From positions 558,001-622,000 of the forward strand of contig JACVRA010000171.1 of NCBI GenBank assembly GCA_019828545.1: 64,000 bases of DNA, read 5' to 3'. Shown here one piece after another: positions 34,144 to 45,493 of the stretch (position 1 is its first letter; each line of letters starts with the position of its first letter). Both the position numbers and the translations under genes were made by a program. The notes under the pieces were generated by a model. It worked only from the letters and a program-made list of their open reading frames with translations, was not told the origin of the DNA and made no database searches. Source of the DNA: Paracamarosporium sp. OC-R06-R3 (lineage: Eukaryota; Ascomycota; Dothideomycetes; Pleosporales; Didymosphaeriaceae).

Positions 34144-35060
34144 CTTGTAGATGAATGAGAAGGTAAGCTCTAGGCAAGGCGTCAGTCAGTTCGACGATTG
34201 ATTGCCAAAGTAGCGGCAGGTGTAAACAAGTGACTCCAAACACGCTTCGAGATCAATGCTGTGAACTGCCGAAGCTTTGAAATAACAGCGTCGCGATTGC
34301 CATCAGCGAAGAGGCGTCCGCAAGTCATCCCACGCGCGCGCTAGGACAGTAGATGAACAGAACTTACAGTTGATAATCGGATCACAGTAGCCTGTTCGGC
34401 TGGCGGAATGTGTGACGAAACAGTGTGCTTGTCAGGATAGCTAATGAGAGGAAAAGTTGTTGCGTGGATGTGTGAGAGACAGAGTGAGGGAGACAGAAGT
34501 CGTGTACACGGCAGGTGCGACTACAAAGACGCTAATTGTAGCCACGTGAGTGGGTGGCTGTAGCTGGATTCGGGATCTGCCGGCTTAGGCGTGGCAGAAC
34601 CAGATAGAAGAGGGCAGAAGAGATGAGAGGTAGTCGATGGAGGGACAATGAGGCATAGCATGCAGCTCAGACGGGAAGCTGCAGCCCGCATGCATGTTTT
34701 GATTGAGGGCCGTTGCCTTCCTGGCATATGGGACGGGCTTGGAGGAGGCTGCCATCACGAGGCATGGGCGCACGGAGGCTCACAAGATCTATCAATGCTA
34801 TTCAATGAGCCGTAGAGGATCAGGAGTGATGGCTTTAACTATGGCATCATCCAATGCGTTGCATTCGTCGTGTCTTGGATTCGGACGGGCTAATGTTTGC
34901 TCCCGAAACGCGGAATGCCTCTCACCAAACTGCGGTGTGTTCTCCAGTTCCAGATCGCTCTCCTGTCGTCTCGCAGCGGTCGATGCCGTCTGTGCATACC
35001 ACTCCTTGCCATTGTTTTGAGCACGGGGGAATTCCGATCCGGATCTTATGCCCCACCTGC
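34144..35060. other. Intergenic, upstream of zinc-knuckle gene
   Basis: 917 bp between the zinc-knuckle start and the MFS gene end. Frames of 60-100 codons at 34703-35020 and 34798-35064 are not protein-like. Contains the zinc-knuckle promoter; possible 5' UTR introns cannot be judged. Confidence 0.4.
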
Positions 35061-37139
35061 TCATGTCTCCTCACTACCAGCCTCTTCTTCGTCCCTCTCC
35101 TCAACGTTCTTAATCGGAGCTTTCCATCCACTCCCCGCTTGTACGATGGTCATGATGATAGCGAATCCCGTCCCGCAGAGAAAGAGCGTTTTGATGCCCT
35201 CACGATACGCATTTACCGCGATCTCCCTCCTCTGCCCGTCCAGAGTCCCTACGAGCGCAGGGCTGCCGAGAAGCCTTCGAATCAAGCCAGTTCGATCCTC
35301 GATACCGGCTCTCGAGAACCCATCGACGAGGGACGTCTGAAGGACTCGCTCAAAGATACCGCCTCCAATCGCAGACCCGAAACTTCCAGCAAAGCCGCGG
35401 AATGTCGCAAGGAGAGAGAGCACAATGGGATGAACTTCCGGCAGGGTCAGGTGTAGCAGATGAACAAGCGTGTAGTTCAGGCCTGCGCCGGCAAGAACCC
35501 CGTTAAAGAATACCATCAGGACGTACAGAGCGGGAGAACTGTGCGGCGTGGAGACAAAGGCCAGGACAAGAAGAGTAAGGGGGAACAGCATATTGGCCAC
35601 GAGAGTGTGGATGTAGAAGCTCCCGTCGCGGCGGATGTGGAAGATACCAGCGAGCAAACCTCCTGTTGCGAACCCTGCATTGGTAGGAATGAGAATCGTT
35701 CCAGCAATTGCGGGTGGCCAGCTACGGACCGCAATCGCGTACACGGGAGTGTAGAACAGCACGACCCAGCGAGCCATCATTATTCCTACCGTGGCAATAC
35801 AGATGAGGAGCGTACCCCGAGACCGAAGGACAGTGATGGGAATGACAGGATCCTTGGCAATATAGACTTCGTTCAAGATAAATATTGGCAATGCGCAGGC
35901 AGAAAGGATGAGTGGAGTCTTCAAGATGCGAGGACCAGAGAGGCCGAGCAGGAAGAGGATGATGGTTGCGATCAGCAACAGCGCACCTGAATAGTCGATC
36001 CGAGCGAGTTTCTGATTAAGTGATCGGGGTTCGATATCGCCGTTTTTTGCTTTATATCCTGACGGGATGCCAACAAGAAGACCAATACCTGCTAGTATGC
36101 TAAGAGGGGCTTGGATGCCAAACAGAGGTTTCTGTCCAAGTCAATTCTGTAAACTCTTACGCTTAGATGAATACGTACCCATCCAATCTTTGGCTCTAAG
36201 GCACCAGCTATTACTGCTCCGAGAGAAAGACCAACAGTCATACCCGTGTTCGACAATCCGATGAACAATCCACGGCGTTTTGAGCTTACCATCTGGACGA
36301 CAATTATTGTTGCTACGATGAGGATGCCGGCTCCACCCGCTCCGGTCAACGCACGTCCAACTAGGAACCACCCCAGTGAGTTTGCGAGCGAAGTGATCAA
36401 TGAGCCAAAACACATGAAGACTGTGGACGAGAACATGCACAGTCTAGGACTAAACACTTGGGAGAGCCGTCCCATAAGTGGAGCAAGAGCGGACATGGCG
36501 ATTAGATACGCCGAGGTGAACCATGTTGCCTCTTCAAAAGAATCCAAGTCCGCGGCAATGGCCGACTGGGTCGTTGTCAAAATGGATATATTGGCACCTG
36601 GCAAAGGTGAGTAGATGTACAACAGTGTGCGGGTGGAATCGGTAAGGACCCTTGAAGAACAGAAGAAAGGACGCTGATTGATTGTAGCACGCAGATGGGA
36701 GAGACGAAGGGACAGTGTGTAACACCAAGCAGAGGCCTCGAACGGACAACAATAGAGGCAAAACCCCTCGGGTAGTTGTATCCGTACGATATGCTACTCA
36801 AGCTTGGAAATATCGGCATAGGGAATATGCATGCAACACTCAACGCAAGACTAAACCCTGCAAAGGCCAAGAACTAGCGGACAAACGACGAAGTAAAGTA
36901 TGAGACCAGATTGAGTGTGTTGCACTTGAGATGGAAAGAAACATTTGACAGTCAAGAAAAATGTATGTACCTTGCAAAAATATCAATAGCCCAATCGATG
37001 TGCATATCAACGCCCCGCGAGACTTGGACAAAGCAGGTGCCTTGTCGTCTCCGACCTCGCTTCCATCTGATGAGCTCGGGGGCGTTTCCCTACTGCGCAA
37101 CAGCGGTGCTCGCTCCTCCGTGGTTTCTCTAGTAGACAT
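35061..37139 (-). CDS. Major facilitator superfamily transporter (DHA2/Vba-like)
   Basis: Exons complement(36971-37139, 36179-36597, 35061-36131) give 552 aa, consistent with a 14-helix drug:H+ antiporter or vacuolar basic amino acid transporter. The cytosolic N-terminus carries ERAPLLR, a dileucine-type vacuolar sorting motif. The first helix ends ICTSIGLLIFLQ and after intron 1 continues G-ANISILTTTQSAIAADLDSFEEATWFTSAYLIAMSALAPLMGRLSQVFSPR (motif A region), then GRALTGAGGAGILI and SNTGMTVGLSLGAVIAGAL (antiporter motif C type). The C-terminal tail is short and acidic. Intron 1 is 373 nt, long for this window, with GTACAT and CCAG borders; intron 2 is 47 nt (GTACGT/ACAG). Substrate unknown; Vba-like assignment rests on the TTTQSAIA and dileucine features. 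Confidence 0.88.
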
Positions 37140-37650
37140 TGTCGTCGCAAAAGAAAAAGAAAATGGGACACAGGTAACGAGAGAACTCTAGAGATGAGAA
37201 CCCCTGCAGAAAGAGATGAAATCACAGTGATCGAAGCGTCATGTTGGATGCGACCGGGATGACAAATGCTAACGATTGTACGACCGCACCGTTTGGTCCG
37301 ATATTGCTGACGATGTTCGCACATCGAGGTCCCCCATAGTTAGTACCTCTGAGAATAATCTCTTGTAGAAACACATGCAACTATCTAAATTCTTGGCTTA
37401 CTGTTGTTGCGTGACGAATTGCCGTACTGCGTTATCGTGTGACGTTGCGGCCCTGACGCAAGTGATTGGTGGATGCTTGGCATATGCGGCTGCGCCTGGA
37501 GCTTTGATGAACATGTATAGCTGGCATCTTTCATAAACACGCCCGCTCTACCGACGCCACGTCGGGGACCTGTGCATATGTTTACCTCATTGTTCTAAAT
37601 GTCGAGATGACACTCTTTGCCTCGTTTTTCCCCGCTGAGATTCAACCACA
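37140..37650. promoter_or_regulatory. Divergent promoter region, MFS / Hrd3
   Basis: 511 bp between divergent starts. TGACGT at 37440-37445 is a bZIP (CRE/Hac1-type) core about 210 bp before the ER-quality-control gene; this is suggestive only because such hexamers occur by chance. Confidence 0.35.
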
Positions 37651-40347
37651 ATGAAACCGCGATTACAGCGGCTTATGCCGCTCTTGTTTGGTACGCCAAC
37701 CCCACGATCCAGTGATGCTTGTGTATACCTGACTCACACCTCCTGGCAGTTTTCCTCTCTCTATTTATTCCCGCGCTTTCTGCGCAATTCCGGGGCAGCG
37801 ACCAGGCCCATTCCCAGAAACCCCTCGGCGAGCGCAACATACCGTCGGACAGCTGGGGGACGACACCCAAAGAGGGAGAGCAAGGTTGGACAGCTGCTTC
37901 GGACTACGAGCATCTTGCTTATAAGGAAACAGATACATCCGGGTTTGAGAAGGCATCGGCCCTGCTACACAAGGTGCAGCCGGCGACGGCGCCATGGTGG
38001 AGCTTCAAGAAATCAGGCGTCTTTGGGACCAGCGCATACTACGCAAAGGAGCTCTTCTTTCTCTTATTCATGAATGGACCCCCGCAGCAAGACCTTCTCA
38101 CTACCAATCCACAGCCGAAGAAGCTCAGTCATCCGCTCGCTGAAGCCGTCAAGCTGTTGGAAGAGTCAGCGACCGCAAAGAATCCCGATGCGATCTTCGT
38201 ACTCGCCGAGATGAACTTCCACGGCAACTACTCGCATCCCCGTAACTACACCGAAGCCTTCCAAAGATACCACGAACTCGCTACGCTGAACGGAAACGCC
38301 TCGGCACAGCACATGGTGGGGTTCATGTACGCGACGGGTATTGGTGGTGCCGTGAAACAAGACCAAGCAAAAGCTATGCTCTACCATACTCTCGCAGCAG
38401 AAGCCGGAGACATTCGATCTGAAATGACGGTGGCGTTTCGGCACGCGGGTGGCATATCGACCCCGCGGAACTGCGAGCAAGCTGTGCACTACTACAAGAG
38501 CGCGGCAGACAAGGCGATCAAGTACATGCGCTCAGGGCCACCAGGAGGATACTCGCTGGTACGAGACTCATACAAGATTGCGGATGAGGTAGGTGGCGTG
38601 TATGGAGAGGGAGCGAGCGTGACCAGCTCCGGACCAAACGCCAAACACGGTAGCGTCTATTCCGACGCATATTCCTCTCTGGATGATGTTGTCGAATACA
38701 TGGATCTTCAAGCAAGAAAAGGAGACTTGCGAGCAAGCTTCAATCTGGCCAAGCTCAACTACGATGGAGCTCGGTCCTCTCGCCGGAACCTTCCTGAAGC
38801 GAAGAGAAGGTTTTTGGAGATTGCTAGAATGTATTGGACTAAGGAAGGGAAGGTCAAACCCAATGTTGGAGCGGAAGTCGAAAAGCTGGCACCAAAGGCA
38901 GCCGGGTATCTGGGACGCATGTTCCTTCGCGGAGAAGGCATGCCCCAGAGTTTTGCCATCGCAAAGACTTGGTTCACGCGAGGTGTCGAGTACGGCGATT
39001 CTCTTTCGCAGTACTCGCTGGGCCTGATGTACCTGAGCGGTTATGGCGTTCCCAAGAATCCCGTGAAAGCGGCTGACCTCTTCAAAGCTGCTGCCGACCA
39101 GGGTCTTGCTGTCGCGCAAGTACGCATCGGTGCGCTCTTCCTGGACCAGGGAGACGTGTCGGTAGCCATCAAATACTTTGAGCTTGCCTCGCACAACGGG
39201 CACCTTGAAGCTTACTACTATCTAGCGGAACTCACAAACGCTGGAGTGGGCCGTGACAAGTCATGCCTAGTCGCGTCGGCCCACTACAAGATCGTGGCCG
39301 AGAAGGCGGAAGCCGTATCGACGTCTTTCCCTGAAGCCAACGAGGCATATCGTAACGGTGACCTTGAGATGGCCCTCGTCAGCTACATGATGGCTGCAGA
39401 GCAGGGCTTTGAGGTTGGGCAAGCGAATGTGGCGTACCTGCTCGATCAGGCAAAACCTCGTTTCACCCTCAATTCGCTAATTCCATTCACAAGGCCAAAG
39501 GCCACCTTGGCTAGCGATGCATATCTTGCTCTACTATACTGGACGCGCTCTGCCGAGCAAAGGAACATTGATTCGATGGTCAAGCTTGGAGACTACTACC
39601 TTCAGGGTCTAGGGACCGCGTCTGATGACGAGAAAGCGGCGGCGTGCTACACGGCAGCTGCAGAGACTATGATGAGCGCACAAGCTCTGTGGAATCTGGG
39701 TTGGATGCACGAAAATGGCATCGGAATTGAACAGGATTTCCATCTAGCCAAGAGGCACTACGATTTGGCACTGGAAACTAATCCGCGCGAGGCTTATCTT
39801 CCAGTCACTCTCGCATTGTACAAGCTGCGATTCCGAAGTTGGTGGAACAAAGTCACGAACGGCAAGATCAAGTCCATCCAGGAGGAGCCAGGTAAGAAAT
39901 TACAAGCCTTCATAGGATATTATGCTGACCTTATCTGTAGTCGTCAAGAAGGAGTGGTCAATTTCTGAATGGTTGTCTGCATTTCTGGAGGCCGAAATGG
40001 CAGCCTGGGACATGGAGGCAGAGCCGGACGATTACGACACACACATGCCTGGCGGCGACGCCGACTACGGCTATGATGACATCGACTCCGAGATCCTCGA
40101 ATCACTCGTCATCCTCGCGCTTACAGCCGCTCTGGCATTCCTCATCTACTATCGAGGCCGGCGCCAGCGTGTCGCCGAGGAGGAACGACAACGAGAAGAG
40201 CAGCGCCAGCTTTTGGCAAATCAGGTGCAGGCTATGGCTGCCCAACAACAACAGCCACCTCAGCCACAACAAGAGGATCGCGGCATGTTTCCGCATCCCA
40301 ATGACCCTGAGTTCATGAACTGGGCTGCTGGGGCGGTAGGGCATTAA
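37651..40347 (+). CDS. hrd3: ERAD ubiquitin-ligase subunit Hrd3 (SEL1L), Sel1 repeats
   Basis: Exons 37651-37690, 37750-39891 and 39941-40347 give 862 aa. Hrd3 is the luminal receptor that delivers misfolded proteins to the Hrd1 ligase in the ER membrane. The 40-nt first exon and a 59-nt intron split the signal peptide (MKPRLQRLMPLLF-VFLSLFIPALSA). The lumenal part has many Sel1-like repeats, for example HMVGFMYATGIGG, YSLGLMYLSGYGVPKNPVKAADLFKAAADQG and LWNLGWMHENGIGIEQDFHLAKRHYDLAL, grouped in N-terminal, middle and C-terminal blocks. A single membrane helix near residue 775 (SLVILALTAALAFLIYY) is followed by a basic, Gln-rich cytosolic tail ending FMNWAAGAVGH. This layout matches Hrd3 in full. 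Confidence 0.95.
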
Positions 40348-41322
40348 TAGCATTTTGGGTATTTGACGCAAGGCATTGGTATTAGCTGAGTGTTATGCAT
40401 CAGACGGCGTTTGCTTTTAAGTAAAGAACGATGGGGAATGATGCGATGAATATTGGGTTGGGCTGGGACGTGTAAACTATCGTCTCCTATAAATGATACC
40501 TTTTACTACTCCAGCGGATGTCCATGCCGCTAGGACGTTACTCCCCGCACCTGCATAGCTTCCGCAGGAAAGTCTTAATGCAGTCATGTTTTGGTGAGAC
40601 CGTCAGCGGTCCAGATTGGGCAATGTGAACGAGGCGAGCGGACGTCAGGACGAAAACAGGTGAGTGTCAGTGCGTGACAGAAACGTTGTGGCGTTGACAG
40701 GGAGCAGATGCATGAATGAGGTTAGCACATCCGCGTTTCGTTATGCGCTTTCAATGGCGCGAGAGTGTTGTTTCAAACAACCTTGCAAGGGTGTCGACCC
40801 ACAGAGTCGGTCGAACGATCGCGATGTCGACATTTCGAGGTGCAATTTACGCAGATTCAACTATACCAACGCAATTATACAAGCTCCCGACTACTCTAGT
40901 ACTGTTCTAAGTCTGGAATACCTATATATTCTTCAATACTCAGCAGTCTGGTCGTTCTCGAGAACGCTTTCGGAGAAATTGTGGACCGAGCCGCGTTGTG
41001 CCAAGCACTGCCCTGTGACGACTAAGTAGATGCCCAGAGTCTATCGACTCCGTGCAATCAAATCCCATGGCTTTTGGTACCAGAGGTACGTATATAGCAG
41101 TATGGCGGCTCTCGTCCTCCACGTTTTCCATCGACTTTCGCTCTTTCATTCAGTCGTCTATCGTTTTCGGTCTCGTCCGGATTTTCTCTCGTTTTTAAAC
41201 ATACCTTGAACTGCATCGTCGGCTGGCCTGAGTGATCCTTTTCAAGTTACCTTCTGTGTATACAACTCTTGCCTTTTCAGTCCAAACGAATTTCGCCTTT
41301 TCGAAGAAGCAAATCAAGAAAT
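40348..41322. other. Intergenic, pectin lyase promoter
   Basis: 975 bp with a 121-codon frame of no protein character. TATATAG at 41091 lies about 230 bp before the pectin lyase start, and a CT-rich leader follows (about 41100-41300). Confidence 0.45.
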
Positions 41323-42924
41323 ATGCGTGTCCAAGTCGCTGCTGCTGTCCTTGCCGCTTCGCAAGCGGCTGCTCAGTCCGTCGTCGGGACTGCTTATGGT
41401 TTCGCCAATGGTGTGACCGGTGGTGGTGACGCGGAGGCTGTCACTGTGTCCAGCGCGGATGAGCTTGCCAAGCTGCTTTCAGATGATACTGCCCGTACTA
41501 TTGTTATCGACAGCGAGATTGACTTTACCGGTACCACCGCCACGGATGCCGGCTGCGACCGTAAGAGTTGCTCTGCCGACAATGGAGGCCAGCTCTACCT
41601 CGGTGACCTCTCCTGCGGTGGTGATGACAACGTCGCTGTCAGCTCCATCACATATGATACGGCTGGCCCCGAGCCCCTTCAGGTCGGCTCCAACAAGTCC
41701 ATCCTTGGTGTCGGCAAGGGTGTGCTCATTGGCAAGGGTCTTGAGCTTGCTGATGGCGCATCCAACGTTATCATCCAAGGCCTTGAGATCAAGAACCTCA
41801 ACCCGGGTATCGTGTGGGGCGGTGATGCTCTTGGCTTCAAGGGCAACAACGACGGTGTGTGGGTCGATCACAACAAGTTCAGCGAAGTCGGCCGCATGTT
41901 CATCGTCAGCCACTACGCTCCCTCGCGTCTCACTATTTCCAACAACGAGTTCGACGGCACAACCACCACATCTGCGTCCTGTAATGGAAACCACTACTGG
42001 ACCATGATGTTCTACGGCGACGGCGACCAGGTCACTCTCGACAAGAACTACTACCACGACGTTTCCGGCCGTGCTCCCAAGTTGGGAGAAGATGGCACCA
42101 CGGGTACCTTCCAGGCCGTCAACAACTACTTCTCCAACATGAAGGGCCACGCTTTCGACGCGTACGAGGGCGCCTCAGCTCTTATCGAAGGCAACGTCTT
42201 CGAGTCTGTCCAGCAACCTAACACCGACAAGGCTGCTTCCTCTGCTACTTTGTACACTGTTCCCGACGAGTCTGCTGCCAGTGCTTGCTCCGACAGTCTC
42301 GGCCGTGCGTGCGCCCAGAACTCCGTTGACTCGTCCTCTGGCGAACTCGCCGCGCTCAAGGCTTCTAGCGTACTAACCACCCTGGGCGCAGTAAAGGACT
42401 CCCTCGTTGAGCCGCTCGCCGCGAGTGAAGTCGCCGCACACGTCAAGGCTAACGCTGGACCTGCTAACCTCGGTGCCTCAAGCTCCAGCTCTGGATCTTC
42501 CGAAGTCGTCGACGAGGAGACTGCTGACGATGAGGAGGCTACACCTACGACTGGCTCCGGCTCTAGCAACGCTACCACCCCTGCTGCACCCATCTCAAGC
42601 GAAGCTGAGGAGGCTCCTGCTGCTACGTCTGAAGCTGCTGCCCCCATCGCTTCTTCCCCTGCTGCTACATCTGAGGCTGCTGCTCCTGTCGCTTCCTCCC
42701 CTGCTGCTACTGAGCCGACGTCCGCTCCCTCCACCGGCTCAGGCTCCGGCTCGTCCGCAGGCTCCGTTTCCGCCTACGGGCAATGCGGTGGCTCCGGATA
42801 CACTGGTGCTACTGAGTGTGTGTCGGGCTACACATGCATCAAGCAGAATGACTGGTACTCGCAGTGCATTTCAGGCAGCGCGAAGTTCAGGAGGGCATTT
42901 GGGCCGTTTGCCAAGAAGCGTTAA
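41323..42924 (+). CDS. Secreted pectin lyase, polysaccharide lyase family 1, with C-terminal CBM1
   Basis: Single exon of 533 aa. It cleaves pectin by beta-elimination outside the cell. Signal peptide [18 protein letters not shown], then a PL1 beta-helix to about residue 350 with [71 protein letters not shown] (catalytic Arg in SGRAPK) and [26 protein letters not shown] in place of the Ca-binding Asp set points to pectin lyase rather than pectate lyase. A Ser/Ala/Pro/Glu linker with a short [18 protein letters not shown] duplication leads to a four-Cys CBM1 at about 482-518 ([20 protein letters not shown]). The last residues ([12 protein letters not shown]) are a basic tail beyond the usual CBM1 end. 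The start was set at the ATG opening the signal peptide. Confidence 0.96.
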   Translation: MRVQVAAAVLAASQAAAQSVVGTAYGFANGVTGGGDAEAVTVSSADELAKLLSDDTARTIVIDSEIDFTGTTATDAGCDRKSCSADNGGQLYLGDLSCGGDDNVAVSSITYDTAGPEPLQVGSNKSILGVGKGVLIGKGLELADGASNVIIQGLEIKNLNPGIVWGGDALGFKGNNDGVWVDHNKFSEVGRMFIVSHYAPSRLTISNNEFDGTTTTSASCNGNHYWTMMFYGDGDQVTLDKNYYHDVSGRAPKLGEDGTTGTFQAVNNYFSNMKGHAFDAYEGASALIEGNVFESVQQPNTDKAASSATLYTVPDESAASACSDSLGRACAQNSVDSSSGELAALKASSVLTTLGAVKDSLVEPLAASEVAAHVKANAGPANLGASSSSSGSSEVVDEETADDEEATPTTGSGSSNATTPAAPISSEAEEAPAATSEAAAPIASSPAATSEAAAPVASSPAATEPTSAPSTGSGSGSSAGSVSAYGQCGGSGYTGATECVSGYTCIKQNDWYSQCISGSAKFRRAFGPFAKKR

Positions 42925-43608
42925 GGGGATGATCACAATTGACGTCCAAGATGCGAGGCGAAGAGAGTGTTTTATGTTCTCATGTAGATATCTTTAGTAC
43001 ATGACTTTTATGGTGTATATACTACCCAGACGTGGCTATTATAAGTCACTGCCAAATTCCATTATATTGAATTAAACTTAGACTCTCCAATGTGAACCAA
43101 GGACACTCGAATATTCTAACATACCAGACTGTGAACGTTTGTGTTTTGAACGGGAAAAGATCAACTGTACGTTCACTTTAGAAATTCTAATGCGAGGGGA
43201 TACTGCTCTCTGCTTTGGCTTGTTGGAAGATCAAGATACAGCATACCATGGGTGTAGCTAACAATTAGAGATGATGCTTCACACCCAATAGTATCACGAA
43301 AGGCAGACATGCATACTAAGTCACGACTCTAGAAAGTATCGGAGCTTGATGTCTATTGTGGAGCATTGACCAAAGATAATGTGAGGGGGCACGACATCAC
43401 ACCTGCTTGAGCGAATTATAAGAGAATATATATATGAGTCCTTACGCCGTACCACCGCTCTCGTTGCTTTACATATCCTTGATAATACCAACACTTACTA
43501 CTGCGCAAACCTGCAATTTTCTGACGTAGCAGCATCGAGCCAATTAAACACGAGCTCGTATTCGACATCCTCAAAGCTCGACTTTATTTGCCACTAGCCA
43601 TCCACATA
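42925..43608. other. Intergenic, AT-rich
   Basis: 684 bp after the pectin lyase, AT-rich, with tatatata at about 43425. No gene recognised. Confidence 0.4.
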
Positions 43609-43854
43609 ATGACGCAAAACACGTCCCAAAACCCGGTCATTGATGCGGGACCGGTTTATTCACCTGGTACGCATTGGTACTGCTGCTGCTGTACGTCCTC
43701 GTTGACCCTCCCGTTGCCTCTCGATACTAATTTCTATACTGGTGGTGCTGCAAATCCACTTTCGATAGATAAGTGTCGGAATCATACGTGTGGGCACTGG
43801 AGGGGGTTAGGAGCTCGTTGTCGTTGTCGTGACGCTAGTATTCAGATTTCGTGA
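43609..43854 (+). CDS. Possible small Cys-rich protein
   Basis: 81 aa from the first ATG (MTQNTSQNPVIDAGP). There are eight Cys in three groups: WYCCCC, KCRNHTC and RCRC. No signal peptide is seen. The spacing recalls short fungal proteins with a WYCC...C..C.H..C pattern that probably bind zinc, but I cannot name a family. There is a long gap to the neighbours and AT-rich surroundings, so it may be a real lineage-specific gene, the edge of a longer spliced gene or a chance frame. Confidence 0.35.
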   Translation: MTQNTSQNPVIDAGPVYSPGTHWYCCCCTSSLTLPLPLDTNFYTGGAANPLSIDKCRNHTCGHWRGLGARCRCRDASIQIS

Positions 43855-44234
43855 CCTTAAGTATGATAGGATTTGAAGGGAGCATTGGAAGTGGAATAGC
43901 TCCCTGTTGTATGCATGGTATTTTAGCTCACTGGTTGATTAGACGTTTACCAGCACAAGTTCAGGATCCTTCTTCTATTATTCCATAAAGGTGATATGGG
44001 TGCATCATTTAGATATAGTTGGTAAGTGGCTTCCGTCGATGTGGATTGCTGCTCCCGCTCTTCTACAATGCAGATATATTACAAATGTATTTGTTAACAT
44101 ATCAAATACGACCATAGGATCTTGAGAACAAGATCTCCTGCCTGGGTCGCCGTATGTTGTGGTACTGTTTCGAGTTCACCGTTGCGGGCCTTCATACAAT
44201 CTCCTGTTAGCCACATGGACTTTCGGCTTGTGCC
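43855..44234. other. Intergenic with first copy of a diverged segment
   Basis: 380 bp, AT-rich, containing the left copy (44057-44132) of the duplicated segment described separately. No gene. Confidence 0.5.
44057..44132 (+). repeat. Diverged direct repeat, left copy
   Basis: About 75 bp resembling 45158-45232 in the same direction. It begins gctcttctacaatg and ends with an identical stretch of about 27 bp that includes taggatcttgagaacaag. The middle is AT-rich and diverged. Confidence 0.7.
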
Positions 44235-44578
44235 ATGGCCGATATACCTCACATGCGAGTCCACCGACTTCGCCGCACCCAACTTCAAGTCTACGATCCC
44301 AATGCAACAACACACCCACGGGTCACTGTCCCTGACCGACTGCCTCGACACAAGCACTACCACATCAATGTCAAGCTCGCCGTAGGTTTACCTCTTCCCT
44401 CATTTCTGCACTTCTCTCCCTCAACTTCACCTCCATTCCCTTCTACCAGAACTCCAGCACCCACACTGGCTTAACTGTTCAGCTCTTCGAACACGGAACA
44501 AGCTCGTCGGCGTATGCGCCTCCAATCCGCTCCCGCCACACCCTCCATCCTTATCGAATACCACCGGCACGCTGCTAG
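44235..44578 (+). CDS. Doubtful two-exon small gene
   Basis: Exons 44235-44381 and 44450-44578 would give 91 aa (begins MADIPHMRVHRLRRTQLQVYD). The 68-nt intron has GTAGGT and CTACCAG borders and both exons keep phase 0. Third codon positions are C-rich in exon 1, which favours coding. I recognise no family. Another reading frame remains open across exon 2 and downstream, so the real gene may be a frameshifted or decayed longer one. Confidence 0.25.
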
Positions 44579-45157
44579 ACCTGCGACTACGAGCATGTAT
44601 GCCGCACGGGCATACTTTGATCGATATGGAACGCAGTGTTGGAACTTTCCAAAGGCGGGTGAAGTGAAGACATGCCTTCGGGCTCTTGTTACGATCTGAG
44701 GCTCCGGCCAATGATGAGACTACAAGATCTAACCATAAAAGTCATCCCGCATTAGCTTGCTAACTCCGCGCAACCTCAACAGGGTACCTTCATTCGTTTC
44801 AGACCTCAGATCAGTCTGTCAGCGACAGATTTTCATCACCGGTCTTCGGGCCCTTGTTACGAAGTGAAGTGTCCTTGGAGATTAATTTGGGCGGCGTGCG
44901 CAAGTCTTTTATACTATGCCTTGCAATTATGGTTCTCTAGTACCGTTGGGCCGCTTGAGCCATGGTTGGGCTGGGGCTGTGTATGTACGTAGTCGGGTAA
45001 GAACGGACTTCGGTTACCTGCTTCTCTGTTTTTCTTGTCCCTTTCCGTACCTACGATGGTGACTACGTACGTTTTTCTATATTCTGCAATGAGACATCTG
45101 GATACGGTAGAATTAAGGACTTTTGTGGTTAAACAACCAGGAGAATGCTATACTCTT

Positions 45158-45232
45158 GCTCTTTTACAATGCCCATATTATACAAATAAAAATAAGTTCT
45201 ATCACATACGACCATAGGATCTTGAGAACAAG
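45158..45232 (+). repeat. Diverged direct repeat, right copy
   Basis: Partner of 44057-44132, in the same orientation about 1.1 kb away; the last 27 bp are identical between copies. Confidence 0.7.
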
Positions 45233-45328
45233 GCTTCCCGTTCGCTCAGCCATATTTAAGCAGGATACCGGTGGATTAGTAGTTAAGTCGGTGACGATTA
45301 GCGAATACCCACTGTTGTATGTTTTTGC

Positions 45329-45364
45329 ACCTATATTGATCTTTTTACCTATATTGATCTTTTT
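45329..45364. repeat. 18-bp perfect tandem duplication
   Basis: Two adjacent identical copies of acctatattgatcttttt, seen directly. Confidence 0.95.
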
Positions 45365-45493
45365 CAGACAATGTCACCTTGTGGTCATTTTACGTTCTGT
45401 TTTGTATATGGGTGCTAGAAAGATCGTAGGTTCAATGCAGATTCAACGAAACGATGAGACGCTTCCTCCCGCGGTTGTCAGATTCGTCACCAC

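Larger units (their letters stand above)
44579..45493. other. Gene-poor stretch with repeats
   Basis: 915 bp holding the right copy (45158-45232) of the diverged direct repeat, a perfect 18-bp tandem duplication at 45329-45364, and a short repeated cttcgggctcttgttacga-like block at about 44675 and 44843. No gene supported. Confidence 0.5.
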
